This document shows, one piece after another, positions 18,394 to 27,108 of a stretch of DNA of 33,624 nucleotides (the stretch's first letter is position 1; each line of letters begins with the position of its first letter). Source of the DNA: Bradyrhizobium genomosp. I (2014) (lineage in GTDB: Bacteria; Pseudomonadota; Alphaproteobacteria; Rhizobiales; Xanthobacteraceae); contig NZ_AJQE01000295.1 in assembly GCF_000261685.1 (NCBI RefSeq), positions 1 to 33,624 of the forward strand. Direction: 5' to 3'. A program made the position numbers and the translations under genes. Below the pieces are notes generated by a model, which was given only the letters and a program-made list of their open reading frames with translations, made no database searches and had not been told where the DNA came from.

Positions 18394-19418
18394 TGACACC
18401 AGCCCGTCCGCTCGCAGCAATCTCTTTCCGTCTTCCGCCTGTGATTGCGGTCCTTGTGTTCGCTGTTCCTGGAAATGCCCTTGCCGAACCCATCCAACTG
18501 GGGATGCCGATCGCCTGCGAGCCCGGCAGGACGTGCTACATTCAGAATTATACGGATCGGGATCCTTCGCCGGCAGCAAGGGACTACAAGTGTGGCACGC
18601 TGACATACGATGGGCACAACGGAACTGATTTTCGGCTCCCCTCGCTGCAGGCGCAACGGGTTGGCGTTGACGTTCTCGCGTCCGCAAACGGGCGCGTCGT
18701 TCGAACTCGGGAAAATCTGCCGGACGGCGCGTTTCGCAAATCCGCCCGCGAGGCTGTGCGTGATGTCGAATGTGGCAATGGCGTTTTGATCGAACACGAG
18801 GGCCACTGGGAAACGCAATATTGTCATTTGGCAACGGGTAGTCTTCAGGTGAAGCCCGGCGACTCCGTAACACGAGGGCAGCCGCTCGGCCGAGTAGGTC
18901 TATCGGGTTTGACCGAGTATCCTCACCTCCACTTCACGGTCCGGCACGACGGTTCGATCATAGATCCCTTCGCCTACGGCTCGAGCCCGGAATCCTGCGG
19001 CGGAGGAGAGATGCTCTGGGATCCCGCACTCCAGGCGCGGCTCCGCTATCAGGATCGGGCGGTTCTGAACACGGGTTTTGCGAGTGCCCCGGTGACGATG
19101 GAATTCATCGAGGATGGAAGAACGGACGTGGAATTGCCTTCCGCGACCTCGGCGGCCATTGTCGCTTTTGTCCGCATCATCGGTTTGAAATCGGGCGACC
19201 TGCAGCGACTTGTCGTCAGCAGTCCCTCCGGCAACGTGATCGCCCAAAACGATGCTGCGCCCGTCGAGCACAATAAGGCTCAAGCTTTTCTGTTCACGGG
19301 TCGAAAGCGCCCCGCCAACGGCTGGGACCCGGGCACCTACAAGGCGGAATACACCGTTGAGCACGCTGGCCAGGTCGTGCTGAGAGAGCTCTGGGAACTC
19401 CCGGTTCGATCGCGTTGA
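18390..19418 (+). CDS. Exported M23 family metallopeptidase
   Basis: A LytM-type peptidoglycan endopeptidase. The N-terminus is a Sec signal peptide with a likely cut after NALA (residue 32). The zinc site is complete: HNGTD (H76, D80) and HLH (H179, H181), with the catalytic His in YCHL (H146). The pattern CEPGRTCYIQNYTDRDPSP before the active site is one I know from a proteobacterial M23 group with paired cysteines, probably disulfide-bonded in the periplasm. Residues after about 210 form an extra beta-rich domain of unknown role. It starts at ATG 18390 inside the luxR stop (ATGA). Within this operon it could open peptidoglycan for the exporter or act on the cell surface. Confidence 0.9.
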   Translation: MMTPARPLAAISFRLPPVIAVLVFAVPGNALAEPIQLGMPIACEPGRTCYIQNYTDRDPSPAARDYKCGTLTYDGHNGTDFRLPSLQAQRVGVDVLASANGRVVRTRENLPDGAFRKSAREAVRDVECGNGVLIEHEGHWETQYCHLATGSLQVKPGDSVTRGQPLGRVGLSGLTEYPHLHFTVRHDGSIIDPFAYGSSPESCGGGEMLWDPALQARLRYQDRAVLNTGFASAPVTMEFIEDGRTDVELPSATSAAIVAFVRIIGLKSGDLQRLVVSSPSGNVIAQNDAAPVEHNKAQAFLFTGRKRPANGWDPGTYKAEYTVEHAGQVVLRELWELPVRSR

Positions 19419-19508
19419 TCCAGGATATTTTCCTTTGATCCGCGGAGCCCGCATCCGCCCGCCCGCCGTCAAATCCCCTCGTCCGCGCAATCCCGACAGT
19501 TCCATCGG

Positions 19509-19537
19509 TTGCTCAAACCGCCCGCGACCGGTATAGG
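19509..19537 (+). promoter_or_regulatory. Candidate dapB promoter
   Basis: TTGCTC (19509-19514) and TATAGG (19532-19537) have a 17-bp spacer and lie 20 bp before the dapB ATG. They sit after the 3' end of the accessory block, so dapB-gpmA need not depend on it. Confidence 0.4.
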
Positions 19538-19557
19538 GCCATGGAAAGGATCACACC

Positions 19558-20373
19558 ATGTCCGACATGCGCTTGATTGTTGCAGGAGCCGGCGGCCGGA
19601 TGGGACGGGCGCTGACGCGGGCGATCGCCGAGAGCAAGGGCGCGGTGCTGGCCGGCGCGCTGGAGGCGCCGGGCTCGGAACTGCTCGGCAAGGATGCCGG
19701 CGTGCTCGCTGGCCTGCCGGCGAACGGAATCAAGCTCTCCGCGGATCTCTGGGCAATGTCGAAGGATGCCGACGGCATCCTCGACTTCACCGTCCCGGCA
19801 GCGACCATCGCCAATGTCGCGATCGCTGCCGAGCGCGGCATCGTCCACGTCATCGGCACGACCGGATTGTCCGGCTCCGACAACGCCGTGATCAGGAGCG
19901 TCACCAATCGCGCCGTCGTGGTGCAGTCGGGCAATATGAGCCTGGGCGTCAACCTGCTCGCCGCGGTGGTCAAGCGCGTTGCCAAGGCGCTCGACCAGAG
20001 CTTCGATATAGAGATCGTCGAAACCCATCATCGCATGAAGGTCGACGCGCCCTCGGGCACGGCGCTGATGCTGGGCCAGGCTGCAGCCAGCGGCCGCGGC
20101 GTCACCCTCGATGAACATTCCGAGCGTGGGCGCGACGGCATCACCGGCGCGCGCCGGCCGGGCAATATCGGTTTCGCGTCCTTGCGCGGCGGCACCGTGG
20201 CCGGCGATCACAGCGTCAGTTTCCTCGGCCCGTTCGAGCGCCTGACGCTGTCGCATCAGGCCGAGGACCGCATGCTGTTCGCCCATGGCGCGCTGAAGGC
20301 GGCGCTGTGGGCGCACGGCAAGCAGCCGGGGCACTACTCCATGGCCGACGTGCTCGGCCTCGCCGACATCTGA
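19558..20373 (+). CDS. dapB: 4-hydroxy-tetrahydrodipicolinate reductase
   Basis: Reduces the dihydrodipicolinate precursor with NAD(P)H in the diaminopimelate/lysine pathway. The Rossmann motif is [12 protein letters not shown] near the N-terminus. IGTTGLSG and [10 protein letters not shown] line the cofactor site. The catalytic motif [15 protein letters not shown] supplies the His-His pair and Lys. The length of 271 is normal. ATG 19558 is preceded by AAAGGA. gpmA follows 23 bp later, in likely the same transcript. Confidence 0.98.
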   Translation: MSDMRLIVAGAGGRMGRALTRAIAESKGAVLAGALEAPGSELLGKDAGVLAGLPANGIKLSADLWAMSKDADGILDFTVPAATIANVAIAAERGIVHVIGTTGLSGSDNAVIRSVTNRAVVVQSGNMSLGVNLLAAVVKRVAKALDQSFDIEIVETHHRMKVDAPSGTALMLGQAAASGRGVTLDEHSERGRDGITGARRPGNIGFASLRGGTVAGDHSVSFLGPFERLTLSHQAEDRMLFAHGALKAALWAHGKQPGHYSMADVLGLADI

Positions 20374-20396
20374 ACGAACCCAACGGAAAGCAGTCA

Positions 20397-21020
20397 ATGA
20401 GCGAACGTCTTCTCGTGCTCGTGCGCCACGGCCAGAGCGAATGGAATCTGAAGAACCTGTTCACGGGGTGGAAGGATCCTGACCTCACCGAGCTCGGTGT
20501 GAACGAAGCCAGGGAAGCCGGCCGCAAGCTAAAGGCGCAGGGTCTCGTGTTCGACGTCGCCTTCACCTCGGTCTTGACGCGCGCGCAGCACACGCTGGAT
20601 CTCATCCTCGCCGAGCTCGGCCAGACCGGTCTGCCGACTTCGAAGGACCTCGCGTTGAACGAGCGCGACTACGGCGATCTCTCCGGTCTCAACAAGGACG
20701 ATGCCCGCAAGAAATGGGGCGAGGACCAGGTGCTGATCTGGCGCCGCTCCTACGACGTGCCGCCGCCCGGCGGCGAAAGCCTGAAGGACACCCTCGCGCG
20801 GGCGCTGCCCTATTACGTGCAGGAGATCCTGCCCGGCGTGCTCAACGGCAAGCGCACCCTGGTTGCTGCCCACGGCAACTCGCTGCGCGCGCTGATCATG
20901 GTGCTGGAGAAGCTCTCGCCGGAGGGCATCCTGAAGCGCGAGCTCGCCACCGGCGTGCCGATCATCTATCGGCTCAATGCGGATTCGACGGTGGCCTCGA
21001 AGCTGGATCTGGCGGGCTAA
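20397..21020 (+). CDS. gpmA: 2,3-bisphosphoglycerate-dependent phosphoglycerate mutase
   Basis: Interconverts 3- and 2-phosphoglycerate. The phosphohistidine motif is [10 protein letters not shown] at the N-terminus. [12 protein letters not shown] and [10 protein letters not shown] are the substrate-binding segments. The second catalytic His lies in [10 protein letters not shown]. At 207 residues it is the short form usual in rhizobia; enterobacterial enzymes are about 250. ATG 20397 follows GGAAAG. The frame is open upstream into dapB, but the family start is here. A ~100-bp repeat begins 7 nt after the stop. Confidence 0.96.
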   Translation: MSERLLVLVRHGQSEWNLKNLFTGWKDPDLTELGVNEAREAGRKLKAQGLVFDVAFTSVLTRAQHTLDLILAELGQTGLPTSKDLALNERDYGDLSGLNKDDARKKWGEDQVLIWRRSYDVPPPGGESLKDTLARALPYYVQEILPGVLNGKRTLVAAHGNSLRALIMVLEKLSPEGILKRELATGVPIIYRLNADSTVASKLDLAG

Positions 21021-21027
21021 TCGACAC

Positions 21028-21127
21028 TGTCATTCCGGGGCGCCCGAAGGGCGAACCCGGAATCTCGAGCTTCCCAGGTGCGCAATTGCGCACCATGGTT
21101 CGATACTTCGCATCGCCCCGGAACGAC
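21028..21127. repeat. ~100-bp palindromic repeat, copy 2
   Basis: Near-identical to 4892-4989, with the same outer arms and the same perfect palindrome GGTGCGCAATTGCGCACC (21077-21094). The main differences are near the first loop (CGCCCGAAGGGCG here). It fills the gap between the convergent stops of gpmA (21020) and the alkyltransferase gene (21137), so it could end transcription from both sides. Confidence 0.85.
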
Positions 21128-21136
21128 ATCGGAAAG

Positions 21137-22033
21137 TCACTCCATCCCCAGCTGCCCCGCTTCCCAGCCCAGCATCGCCTGTTTGCGGGTGATGCCCCAG
21201 TGGTAGCCGGTGAGCGTGCCGCTCTTGCCGAGCGCGCGATGACAGGGCACGACGAAGGAGACCGGATTCTTGCCGACGGCAGCGCCGACGGCGCGTGAGG
21301 CCTTCGGGCTGTTGATGTTGCAGGCGATGTCGGAATAGGACACCGCGCGTCCCATCGGAATCCTCAGCAGCGTCTCCCACACCCGCACCTCGAAATCGGT
21401 GCCGATCAGGACCACGCGCAGCGGCTGATCCTGCCGCCACAGCCTTGGGTCGAAGATGCGCGCTGCGAGCGGTGCGGTGCCTTCGTGATCTTCCACATAA
21501 GTGGCATTCGGCCAGCGCCGCGTCATATCGGCGAGCGCGATCCCCTCTTCGCCGGGATCGGCGAAGGCAAGCCCAGACAGTCCACGGTCTGTGGCGATCA
21601 CGATCGCGGTGCCGAACGGCGAGGGATGGAAGCCGTAGCGCAGGGTGAGGCCGGCACCGCCGTTCTTCCACTCGCCTGGCGACATCGCTTCGTGGGTGAC
21701 GAAGAGATCGTGCAGCCGGCCCGGCCCCGACAGGCCGGAGTCGAGCGCCGCGTCGAGGATGCTGGCGGACTCCCTGAGCAGGTTCTTGGCGTGGTCGAGG
21801 GTGAGCGCCTGCATGAAAGCCTTCGGCGTGATCGAAGCCCAGCGGCGGAACAGATGGTGCAGTTCATCCGGCGTGACCCCGGCGGCATCCGCCATCGCCT
21901 CGATGGTCGGCTGCGCGCGCCAGTTCGCCGAAATGAAGGCGATCGCCCGGCGCACCGAATCATAGTCGCGCAAGGCGGCGTTCTGGGTGCCCGGCTTGGC
22001 CAGGCGCTGGTCATGTATCGCGAGGGTCATCAT
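21137..22033 (-). CDS. AraC-type HTH/methylated-DNA-cysteine S-methyltransferase fusion (Ada-like)
   Basis: The N-terminal ~100 residues are an AraC-type DNA-binding region (IEAMADAAGVTPDELHHLF). The C-terminal half is an O6-alkylguanine-DNA alkyltransferase with the acceptor Cys in VVPCHRAL (C264), preceded by GRAVSYSDIA and the helix-turn-helix part GAAVGKNP. The protein repairs O6-alkylguanine by suicidal transfer and may activate genes. It lacks the N-terminal zinc domain with the methyl-phosphotriester Cys of E. coli Ada, so it resembles the shorter Ada-like form widespread in proteobacteria. The start is either of two tandem ATGs (22033, 22030). It is convergent with gpmA. Confidence 0.92.
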   Translation of the reverse strand: MMTLAIHDQRLAKPGTQNAALRDYDSVRRAIAFISANWRAQPTIEAMADAAGVTPDELHHLFRRWASITPKAFMQALTLDHAKNLLRESASILDAALDSGLSGPGRLHDLFVTHEAMSPGEWKNGGAGLTLRYGFHPSPFGTAIVIATDRGLSGLAFADPGEEGIALADMTRRWPNATYVEDHEGTAPLAARIFDPRLWRQDQPLRVVLIGTDFEVRVWETLLRIPMGRAVSYSDIACNINSPKASRAVGAAVGKNPVSFVVPCHRALGKSGTLTGYHWGITRKQAMLGWEAGQLGME

Positions 22034-22087
22034 GACCGGAAATGTAGGAGAGGGGGTGGCTCGAAACCACCCGATTTCCGACTGTGC

Positions 22088-22621
22088 TCAGGTCACCGGA
22101 TTATAGGTCGGTCCACGCCGCGCAGCGTTCAGGGCTCCGACCAAGGCATTGTAAAAGCTGGCTTTTTCATCAGGTCCGAGAAAGCCGGCGATGAGCAGCC
22201 GGCGGCCGCGCGAGATCAGATAGAGATGCTCGATGCCGTATTCCTCGTCGACCTCCTGGTCGAGCCGGACCCAGAGTGGATTGAACGTCCATTCGGCAAC
22301 CTGGCCACGATGGCTGACGCGCCGCACGCGCAATTCCGACGGCGTAACCACGATCTCCTCGCTGGCCCGCGCCGCGCGGAAATTGACCTTGAAGGCCCAC
22401 CAGATCACCAGCACGTCGAGACCGAAGAAGCCGAACACCGGCCAGGCGCCCATCATCAGGAAAGCGAGGCCCGTGACGAAGCTGACGGCGCTCAGGAACA
22501 GCATCACGGCGAGAAAGCCGGTGCGGTTCAGCGAGCGGTGCGGCGTCAGCAGCGCGGAGAAAATCCGAGGCTCGTCCTCGCTTTCAGATCGCGTGCGCTC
22601 AATTTCGTTGCCTGTGCTCAT
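22088..22621 (-). CDS. DUF2244 family membrane protein
   Basis: A 177-residue protein with two transmembrane helices (about 35-55 and 60-78) forming a hairpin, flanked by a polar N-terminus and a C-terminal soluble domain of about 95 residues. The motifs LLTPHRSLNRTGF before the first helix and VVTPSELRVRR after the second match DUF2244 proteins. Function is unknown. ATG at 22621. It is divergent from nth with only 22 bp between the start codons. Confidence 0.88.
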   Translation of the reverse strand: MSTGNEIERTRSESEDEPRIFSALLTPHRSLNRTGFLAVMLFLSAVSFVTGLAFLMMGAWPVFGFFGLDVLVIWWAFKVNFRAARASEEIVVTPSELRVRRVSHRGQVAEWTFNPLWVRLDQEVDEEYGIEHLYLISRGRRLLIAGFLGPDEKASFYNALVGALNAARRGPTYNPVT

Positions 22622-22643
22622 CGTCCCTCAGTATATCCCGATC

Positions 22644-23396
22644 ATGGCGAAAATCACCCGCAAGCCGGCCTCGCGCAAAGCGGCGGTGCCGAAGAAAAAG
22701 GCAAAGCCGGTCGCGGCCAAACCGAAAGCGCCCGCGAGGAAAACGCTCAAAGCCACAAGACCCTGGACGCCGGCTGAGGTCCACGAGGTCTTCAGCCGTT
22801 TCCGCAAGGCCAACCCGGAGCCGAAGGGCGAGCTCGAGCACGTCAATCCGTTCACGCTGCTGGTCGCCGTGGTGCTGTCGGCGCAGGCGACCGACGCCGG
22901 GGTCAACAAGGCGACACGCGCATTGTTCGAAGTCGCCGACACCCCGCAGAAGATGCTCGACCTCGGCGAGGAGCGGCTGCGCGACTACATCAAGACCATC
23001 GGCCTCTACCGCACCAAGGCGAAGAACGTGATCGCGCTGTCGGCGAAGCTGCTCAGCGAATTCGGCGGCCAGGTGCCGCGCACGCGCGCCGAGATCGAGT
23101 CGCTGCCCGGCGCCGGACGCAAGACAGCGAACGTCGTGCTCAACATGGCCTTCGGCGAGCACACCATGGCGGTCGATACGCATGTCTTCCGCGTCGGCAA
23201 CCGAACCGGGCTTGCGCCCGGCAAGACACCCCTTGAGGTCGAGCTCGGTCTCGAAAAGGTCATCCCGGCCGAGTTCATGCTGCATGCCCATCATTGGCTG
23301 ATCCTGCACGGCCGCTATACTTGCCTCGCGCGCAAGCCGCGCTGCGAGGTGTGCCTGATCAACGATCTTTGCCGGTGGCCGGAGAAGACGGTGTGA
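22644..23396 (+). CDS. nth: Endonuclease III (DNA glycosylase/AP lyase)
   Basis: Removes oxidised pyrimidines and cuts the abasic site. The helix-hairpin-helix LPGAGRKTANVVL contains the catalytic Lys, and the catalytic Asp is in AVDTHVFRVGNR. The 4Fe-4S cluster ligands C227, C234, C237 and C243 follow the exact C-x6-C-x2-C-x5-C spacing. A Lys/Ala/Pro-rich N-terminal extension of about 38 residues precedes the core, as in many rhizobial copies. I chose ATG 22644; the open frame runs far upstream on the opposite strand of DUF2244 without homology. The efflux genes follow after 30 bp. Confidence 0.97.
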   Translation: MAKITRKPASRKAAVPKKKAKPVAAKPKAPARKTLKATRPWTPAEVHEVFSRFRKANPEPKGELEHVNPFTLLVAVVLSAQATDAGVNKATRALFEVADTPQKMLDLGEERLRDYIKTIGLYRTKAKNVIALSAKLLSEFGGQVPRTRAEIESLPGAGRKTANVVLNMAFGEHTMAVDTHVFRVGNRTGLAPGKTPLEVELGLEKVIPAEFMLHAHHWLILHGRYTCLARKPRCEVCLINDLCRWPEKTV

Positions 23397-23426
23397 GATC
23401 GCGGTGAGTTCGTTTGAGGTTAAGCC

Positions 23427-24563
23427 GTGAGTCAACAAGAGCAAAGTCCATCATCGGCTCCGGCCGCACCGCCGGCCTCATCGCCCAAGCCAACACAGCG
23501 GCCGGCCACGCCGCTCTGGAGCCGGCTCGCGATCCCGCTGTTTGCGGTCATCGTCGCGCTCGCCTTCGTCGGGCTGGCGACGCTGCGCTTCGACGAATGG
23601 GTCGGCAGTGCGGTGATCCAGACCACCAATGACGCCTATGTGCGCGCCGAGCTGACGCGGCTTTCGAGCCGCGTCTCGGGCGAAGTGCTCAGCGTGGGGG
23701 TCACCGATTTCCAGCGCGTCAAGGCCGGCGACCTCCTGATCCAGATCGATCCCGCCGATTACGAGGCGCAAGTCGCGCAGGCCGAAGCTGCGGTCGCCGC
23801 GGCGCAAGCCGCGCTCGACAATCTCGCCAACCAGATCGAGCTGCAATATGCGACGATCGCGCAGGCGCAGGCCGCACGGCTGTCTGCGGAGGCCATGGAG
23901 GTCGAGGCACGGCAGGAGCAGGAGCGTCAGCAATCGCTGTCGCAGACCGAATCCGGCACGCGCCAGCGCCTCGAGCAGGCGGTGGCCGCTTACGCCAAGG
24001 CACAGGCCGACGTTCGCGCGAGCCGCGCAGTGATCGCGGCCCAGCAGCATCAGCTCGAAGTCCTGCAAGGTACCAGGAAGCAGCGCGCCGCCGATGTCGA
24101 GGCGGCCAAGGCGACGCTGGCGGGTACGAAGCTCAAGCTTGGTTACACGAAGATCACCGCCCCGTTCGACGGTGTTGTCGGCGAGCGCCAGGTGCAGCCC
24201 GGCGACTACGTCAATATCGGCACCAACCTCATCAACGTGGTGCCCCTGCCCAAGGTCTATGTGATCGCGAACTACAAGGAGACCCAGCTCACGCATGTGG
24301 CACCGGGCCAGCCGGTCGAGATCACCGTCGACAGTTTCCCGCGCGAGAAGCTGCGCGGCCGGGTCGAGCGCATTGCGCCGGCGACGGGTGCACAGGTGGC
24401 ACTGCTGCCGCCCGACAATGCAACAGGCAATTTCACAAAGGTCGTGCAGCGCATTCCCGTGCGCATTCAGTTCGATGACGACCAGCCGCTGGTGGCGCGG
24501 CTGGTGCCGGGCATGTCGGTGGTCACCAGCATCGATACGAAGGCCGCGAATGGCCGAAAATGA
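23427..24563 (+). CDS. EmrA-like membrane fusion protein of an efflux pump
   Basis: The periplasmic adaptor of an MFS-type tripartite pump. It has a Pro/Ser-rich cytoplasmic N-terminus and one membrane helix (about 33-53). TTNDAYVRAELT is the EmrA/HlyD-like hallmark. A lipoyl half motif (VSGEVLSVGV), a long Ala/Gln-rich coiled-coil hairpin (about 110-225), the second half motif ITAPFDGVVGERQVQPGDYV and a barrel domain follow. The start is GTG 23427 with GAGGT upstream. It overlaps the MFS gene by 14 nt, so the pair forms one unit. Substrates cannot be read; the E. coli relatives export hydrophobic toxicants. Confidence 0.93.
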   Translation: MSQQEQSPSSAPAAPPASSPKPTQRPATPLWSRLAIPLFAVIVALAFVGLATLRFDEWVGSAVIQTTNDAYVRAELTRLSSRVSGEVLSVGVTDFQRVKAGDLLIQIDPADYEAQVAQAEAAVAAAQAALDNLANQIELQYATIAQAQAARLSAEAMEVEARQEQERQQSLSQTESGTRQRLEQAVAAYAKAQADVRASRAVIAAQQHQLEVLQGTRKQRAADVEAAKATLAGTKLKLGYTKITAPFDGVVGERQVQPGDYVNIGTNLINVVPLPKVYVIANYKETQLTHVAPGQPVEITVDSFPREKLRGRVERIAPATGAQVALLPPDNATGNFTKVVQRIPVRIQFDDDQPLVARLVPGMSVVTSIDTKAANGRK

Positions 24564-26178
24564 CGGTGCCAGCCGCGAACCGCTCTCGCGCGGCGGCGTC
24601 GCGCCGCAGCCCCTGTTCGCCGTCGTGGCGGTGCTGCTCGGCTCGTTTCTCGCCAATTTCGACAGCCGGCTGACCACGGTCGGCCTGCCGGATCTCCGCG
24701 GCGCGTTCTCGCTCGGTTTCGACGAGGGCGCCTGGCTCTCCACCGCCGGCATCGGCTCGCAGATATTCATCGCGCCTGCGGTGGCCTGGCTTGCCACGGT
24801 GTTCGGCCTGCGCCGCGTCCTTGGCATCCCCAGTCTCGTCTATGCCGCCGTCTCGTTCATCATTCCCTTCGTGCACGACTATCCGACATTGCTCGCGCTC
24901 AGCGTCGTGCATGGTCTCCTGCTCGGCACCTTCGTGCCGGCGACGCTGATGATCGTGCTCCGCAATCTGCCGATCCGCTGGTGGCTGCCGGCGATCTCGA
25001 TCTATGCGATCCGCGTCGGCTTCGCGTTGGACACCTCGACCTCGCTGGTCGGCTTCTATGTCGACCATCTCGGCTGGCAATGGCTGTACTGGCAGGGCGT
25101 CGTGATCGCGCCCTTGATGGGCCTGATGGTCTATCTGGGCACGCCGCACGAGCCGGTCAACCGCGCGCTGCTGCGCGAGGCCGATTGGGGCGGCATGCTG
25201 CTGCTCGGCGCCTCGGTCTCGATGATCTATGCGGGGCTTGACCAGGGCAACCGGCTGGACTGGCTCGGTTCGGGCACGGTGATGGCACTGCTCGCAGCGG
25301 GCGCGGTACTGTTTCTGGCCTTCCTCCTCAACGAATCGCTGGTGCGGCAGCCCTGGGCGCATGTGAACGTGCTGTTCTCGCGCAATATCGGCCTGGGACT
25401 GGTGCTGATCCTGCTCTACACGCTGACGAGCCTGTCCAATGCGTCGCTGGTGCCGAACTTCCTCGCCACCATCGCGCTGCTCAGACCGGAGCAGAGCGGC
25501 ATGCTGCTGCTCACCTATGGCGCCTTGCCGATGTTCGTGCTGGTGCCGGTCTCGATCTGGCTGCTGAGGCATTTCGATACGCGGACCGTGATCGTGGTGG
25601 GCTTTGCCTGCTTCGCCGCGGCCAATCTTTGGGGCACGCGACTCACTCACGACTGGGCACGCGAGGACTTCGCCGGCATCGTGCTGCTCCAGGCGCTCGG
25701 GCAGTCGCTGACCCTGCTGCCGTTGATCATCACGCTACTCTCCAACTCCGATCCGAGCCGCGCCACCTCCTTTGCCGCCTATATCCAGATCATGCGTCTC
25801 GGCGGCGCCGAGATCGGCGTGGCGCTGATGGGCACCTGGCTGCGCGTGCGCGAGCAGGTCCATTCCTTCTATCTCGGCCAGAACCTTGCGGTCGGCGATG
25901 TCGACGTGGTGCAGAGGCTGAAGCAGCTTGCCGATCACTTCGCCGCCCATGGCACAGGATCGGCGCAGGCGCGCGCGGTCGGCACGCTGGGGGGCATCGT
26001 CCAGCGCGAGGCCAATGTGCTCGCCTATATCGACGGTTTCTGGCTGTGCTTCTGGCTCGCGATAGCCGCGCTTGCAATCGTCGCGCTGGTCACGCGCGCG
26101 CCGACGGGTCCCTTCACGCCGGCGCCGTTCGGCTTCGCCAGAATGGTGTTGCGGAAGTGTGGGGTGCAGGTGAGCTGA
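24550..26178 (+). CDS. DHA2-family MFS efflux permease (EmrB-like)
   Basis: A 542-residue inner-membrane protein with about 14 predicted transmembrane helices, the DHA2 (drug:H+ antiporter, 14-spanner) layout. LGSFLANFDSRLTTVGLPDL is the first helix region, where most relatives have the D-x2-x-N-VALP-type motif. GAWLSTAGIGSQIFIAP follows. ATG 24550 lies within the end of the emrA-like gene (14-nt overlap); the longer open frame upstream is out of family. It ends at TGA 26178, just before a hairpin shared with the convergent EI24 gene. It should work with the preceding fusion protein and an outer-membrane channel not in the window. Confidence 0.92.
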   Translation: MAENDGASREPLSRGGVAPQPLFAVVAVLLGSFLANFDSRLTTVGLPDLRGAFSLGFDEGAWLSTAGIGSQIFIAPAVAWLATVFGLRRVLGIPSLVYAAVSFIIPFVHDYPTLLALSVVHGLLLGTFVPATLMIVLRNLPIRWWLPAISIYAIRVGFALDTSTSLVGFYVDHLGWQWLYWQGVVIAPLMGLMVYLGTPHEPVNRALLREADWGGMLLLGASVSMIYAGLDQGNRLDWLGSGTVMALLAAGAVLFLAFLLNESLVRQPWAHVNVLFSRNIGLGLVLILLYTLTSLSNASLVPNFLATIALLRPEQSGMLLLTYGALPMFVLVPVSIWLLRHFDTRTVIVVGFACFAAANLWGTRLTHDWAREDFAGIVLLQALGQSLTLLPLIITLLSNSDPSRATSFAAYIQIMRLGGAEIGVALMGTWLRVREQVHSFYLGQNLAVGDVDVVQRLKQLADHFAAHGTGSAQARAVGTLGGIVQREANVLAYIDGFWLCFWLAIAALAIVALVTRAPTGPFTPAPFGFARMVLRKCGVQVS

Positions 26179-26202
26179 ACGAGTTCACGCCGCGGGGTCG
26201 GT

Positions 26203-26228
26203 CCCCTTTCCCACTTGCGGGAGAGGGG
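26203..26228. terminator. Bidirectional hairpin between convergent genes
   Basis: CCCCTTTCCC (26203-26212) pairs with GGGAGAGGGG (26219-26228) with one wobble pair and a 6-nt loop. It lies in the 78-bp gap between the stops of the MFS gene and the EI24 gene and can fold on either strand. Confidence 0.6.
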
Positions 26229-26256
26229 CGCACCTTTGCTGGCACGCAGTGAAGCG

Positions 26257-26997
26257 TCACCGCACCTGCCGCGCCGGCTCGACCAGCTCGGGCCGCGGGC
26301 CCGATAGCCGCTTGTGCATGTGGACCATGAAGGCCATGCCGAAGATCGGCGTCGCCAGATTGACGATCGGGATCGAGACGAAGGCGGCGATGAACAGGCC
26401 GGCGGTGAAGATGGTCGCGGCATGGTCGCGCCGCATCGCCTTGGCTTCTTCCGGGGGGCGGAAGCGCATCGCGGCGAGCTCGAAATATTCACGGCCGAGC
26501 AGCCAGGCGGCGGCGAGGAAGAAGATCAGGAAACCCGCGCCGGCGAACAGCACCAGGGGCAAGGCGGCGAGGTAGACCAGGATCGTCAAGAGGGCGGTCT
26601 TGATGCCCTCGAGCATCGCCTGGCTGAACGGCAGCGCCATGCCGGGCCGCTCGGCCGGATAATGCTCGCGCTCGACGATGTCGGCGACGTCGTCGACGAA
26701 CAGGCTCGCCACCAGCGAGGTGATCGCGGGCATCAGGAAGACGCCGCCGAACACGACTCCCAGGCCCGCCGCGATCGAGACGATCCACGACAGGACTTCG
26801 ATCGATGAATGCCAGCCCGGCCCGAGCAGGCCCTCCAGCCAGACCTCGCCATTGGTCGCAAACCAGCTGAGCAGCCGCTGCAAACCGATCGCCAGCACGG
26901 TGATCAGCACAAGCGCCAAGCCGATCGATCGCCACAGGATCGAGCGCATCGGCGGCGAGATCATTTGTGACAGCGCCTTGATGGCGGCATCCAGCAT
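26257..26997 (-). CDS. EI24/CysZ-like integral membrane protein
   Basis: A 246-residue protein with about four to six hydrophobic helices. Its EI24 (etoposide-induced 2.4) pattern is VFLMPAITSLVASLFVDDV, with AGAGFLIFFLAAAWLLGREY and FGMAFMVHMHKRL near the C-terminus. Annotation pipelines often call these sulfate transporter family proteins after E. coli CysZ; real sulfate transport is not shown by sequence. ATG 26997 was chosen because GAGAGGG lies a few bases upstream and the protein's family start is MLDA. The frame extends 33 codons further. It lies downstream of nikR on the same strand. Confidence 0.85.
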   Translation of the reverse strand: MLDAAIKALSQMISPPMRSILWRSIGLALVLITVLAIGLQRLLSWFATNGEVWLEGLLGPGWHSSIEVLSWIVSIAAGLGVVFGGVFLMPAITSLVASLFVDDVADIVEREHYPAERPGMALPFSQAMLEGIKTALLTILVYLAALPLVLFAGAGFLIFFLAAAWLLGREYFELAAMRFRPPEEAKAMRRDHAATIFTAGLFIAAFVSIPIVNLATPIFGMAFMVHMHKRLSGPRPELVEPARQVR

Positions 26998-27108
26998 GGG
27001 GCACCCTCTCAGGTCAACACTTCGCGAGAGGTAGACACCCAATGCGGCTTCGGCAAGGGCGGCCGACTGCCCGGGACGCGACCGTGTCCGGGGCACGCAA
27101 GCGCCCGG

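Noticed and set aside
12284..19557. Mobile element ends or integrase around the accessory block
   Set aside because: No transposase, integrase, tRNA or matching direct repeats were found at the borders, so transfer is argued only from composition and content.
24523..25650. 375-codon open frame antisense to the MFS permease
   Set aside because: His/Arg/Gln-rich mirror of membrane-protein codons; no start signal.
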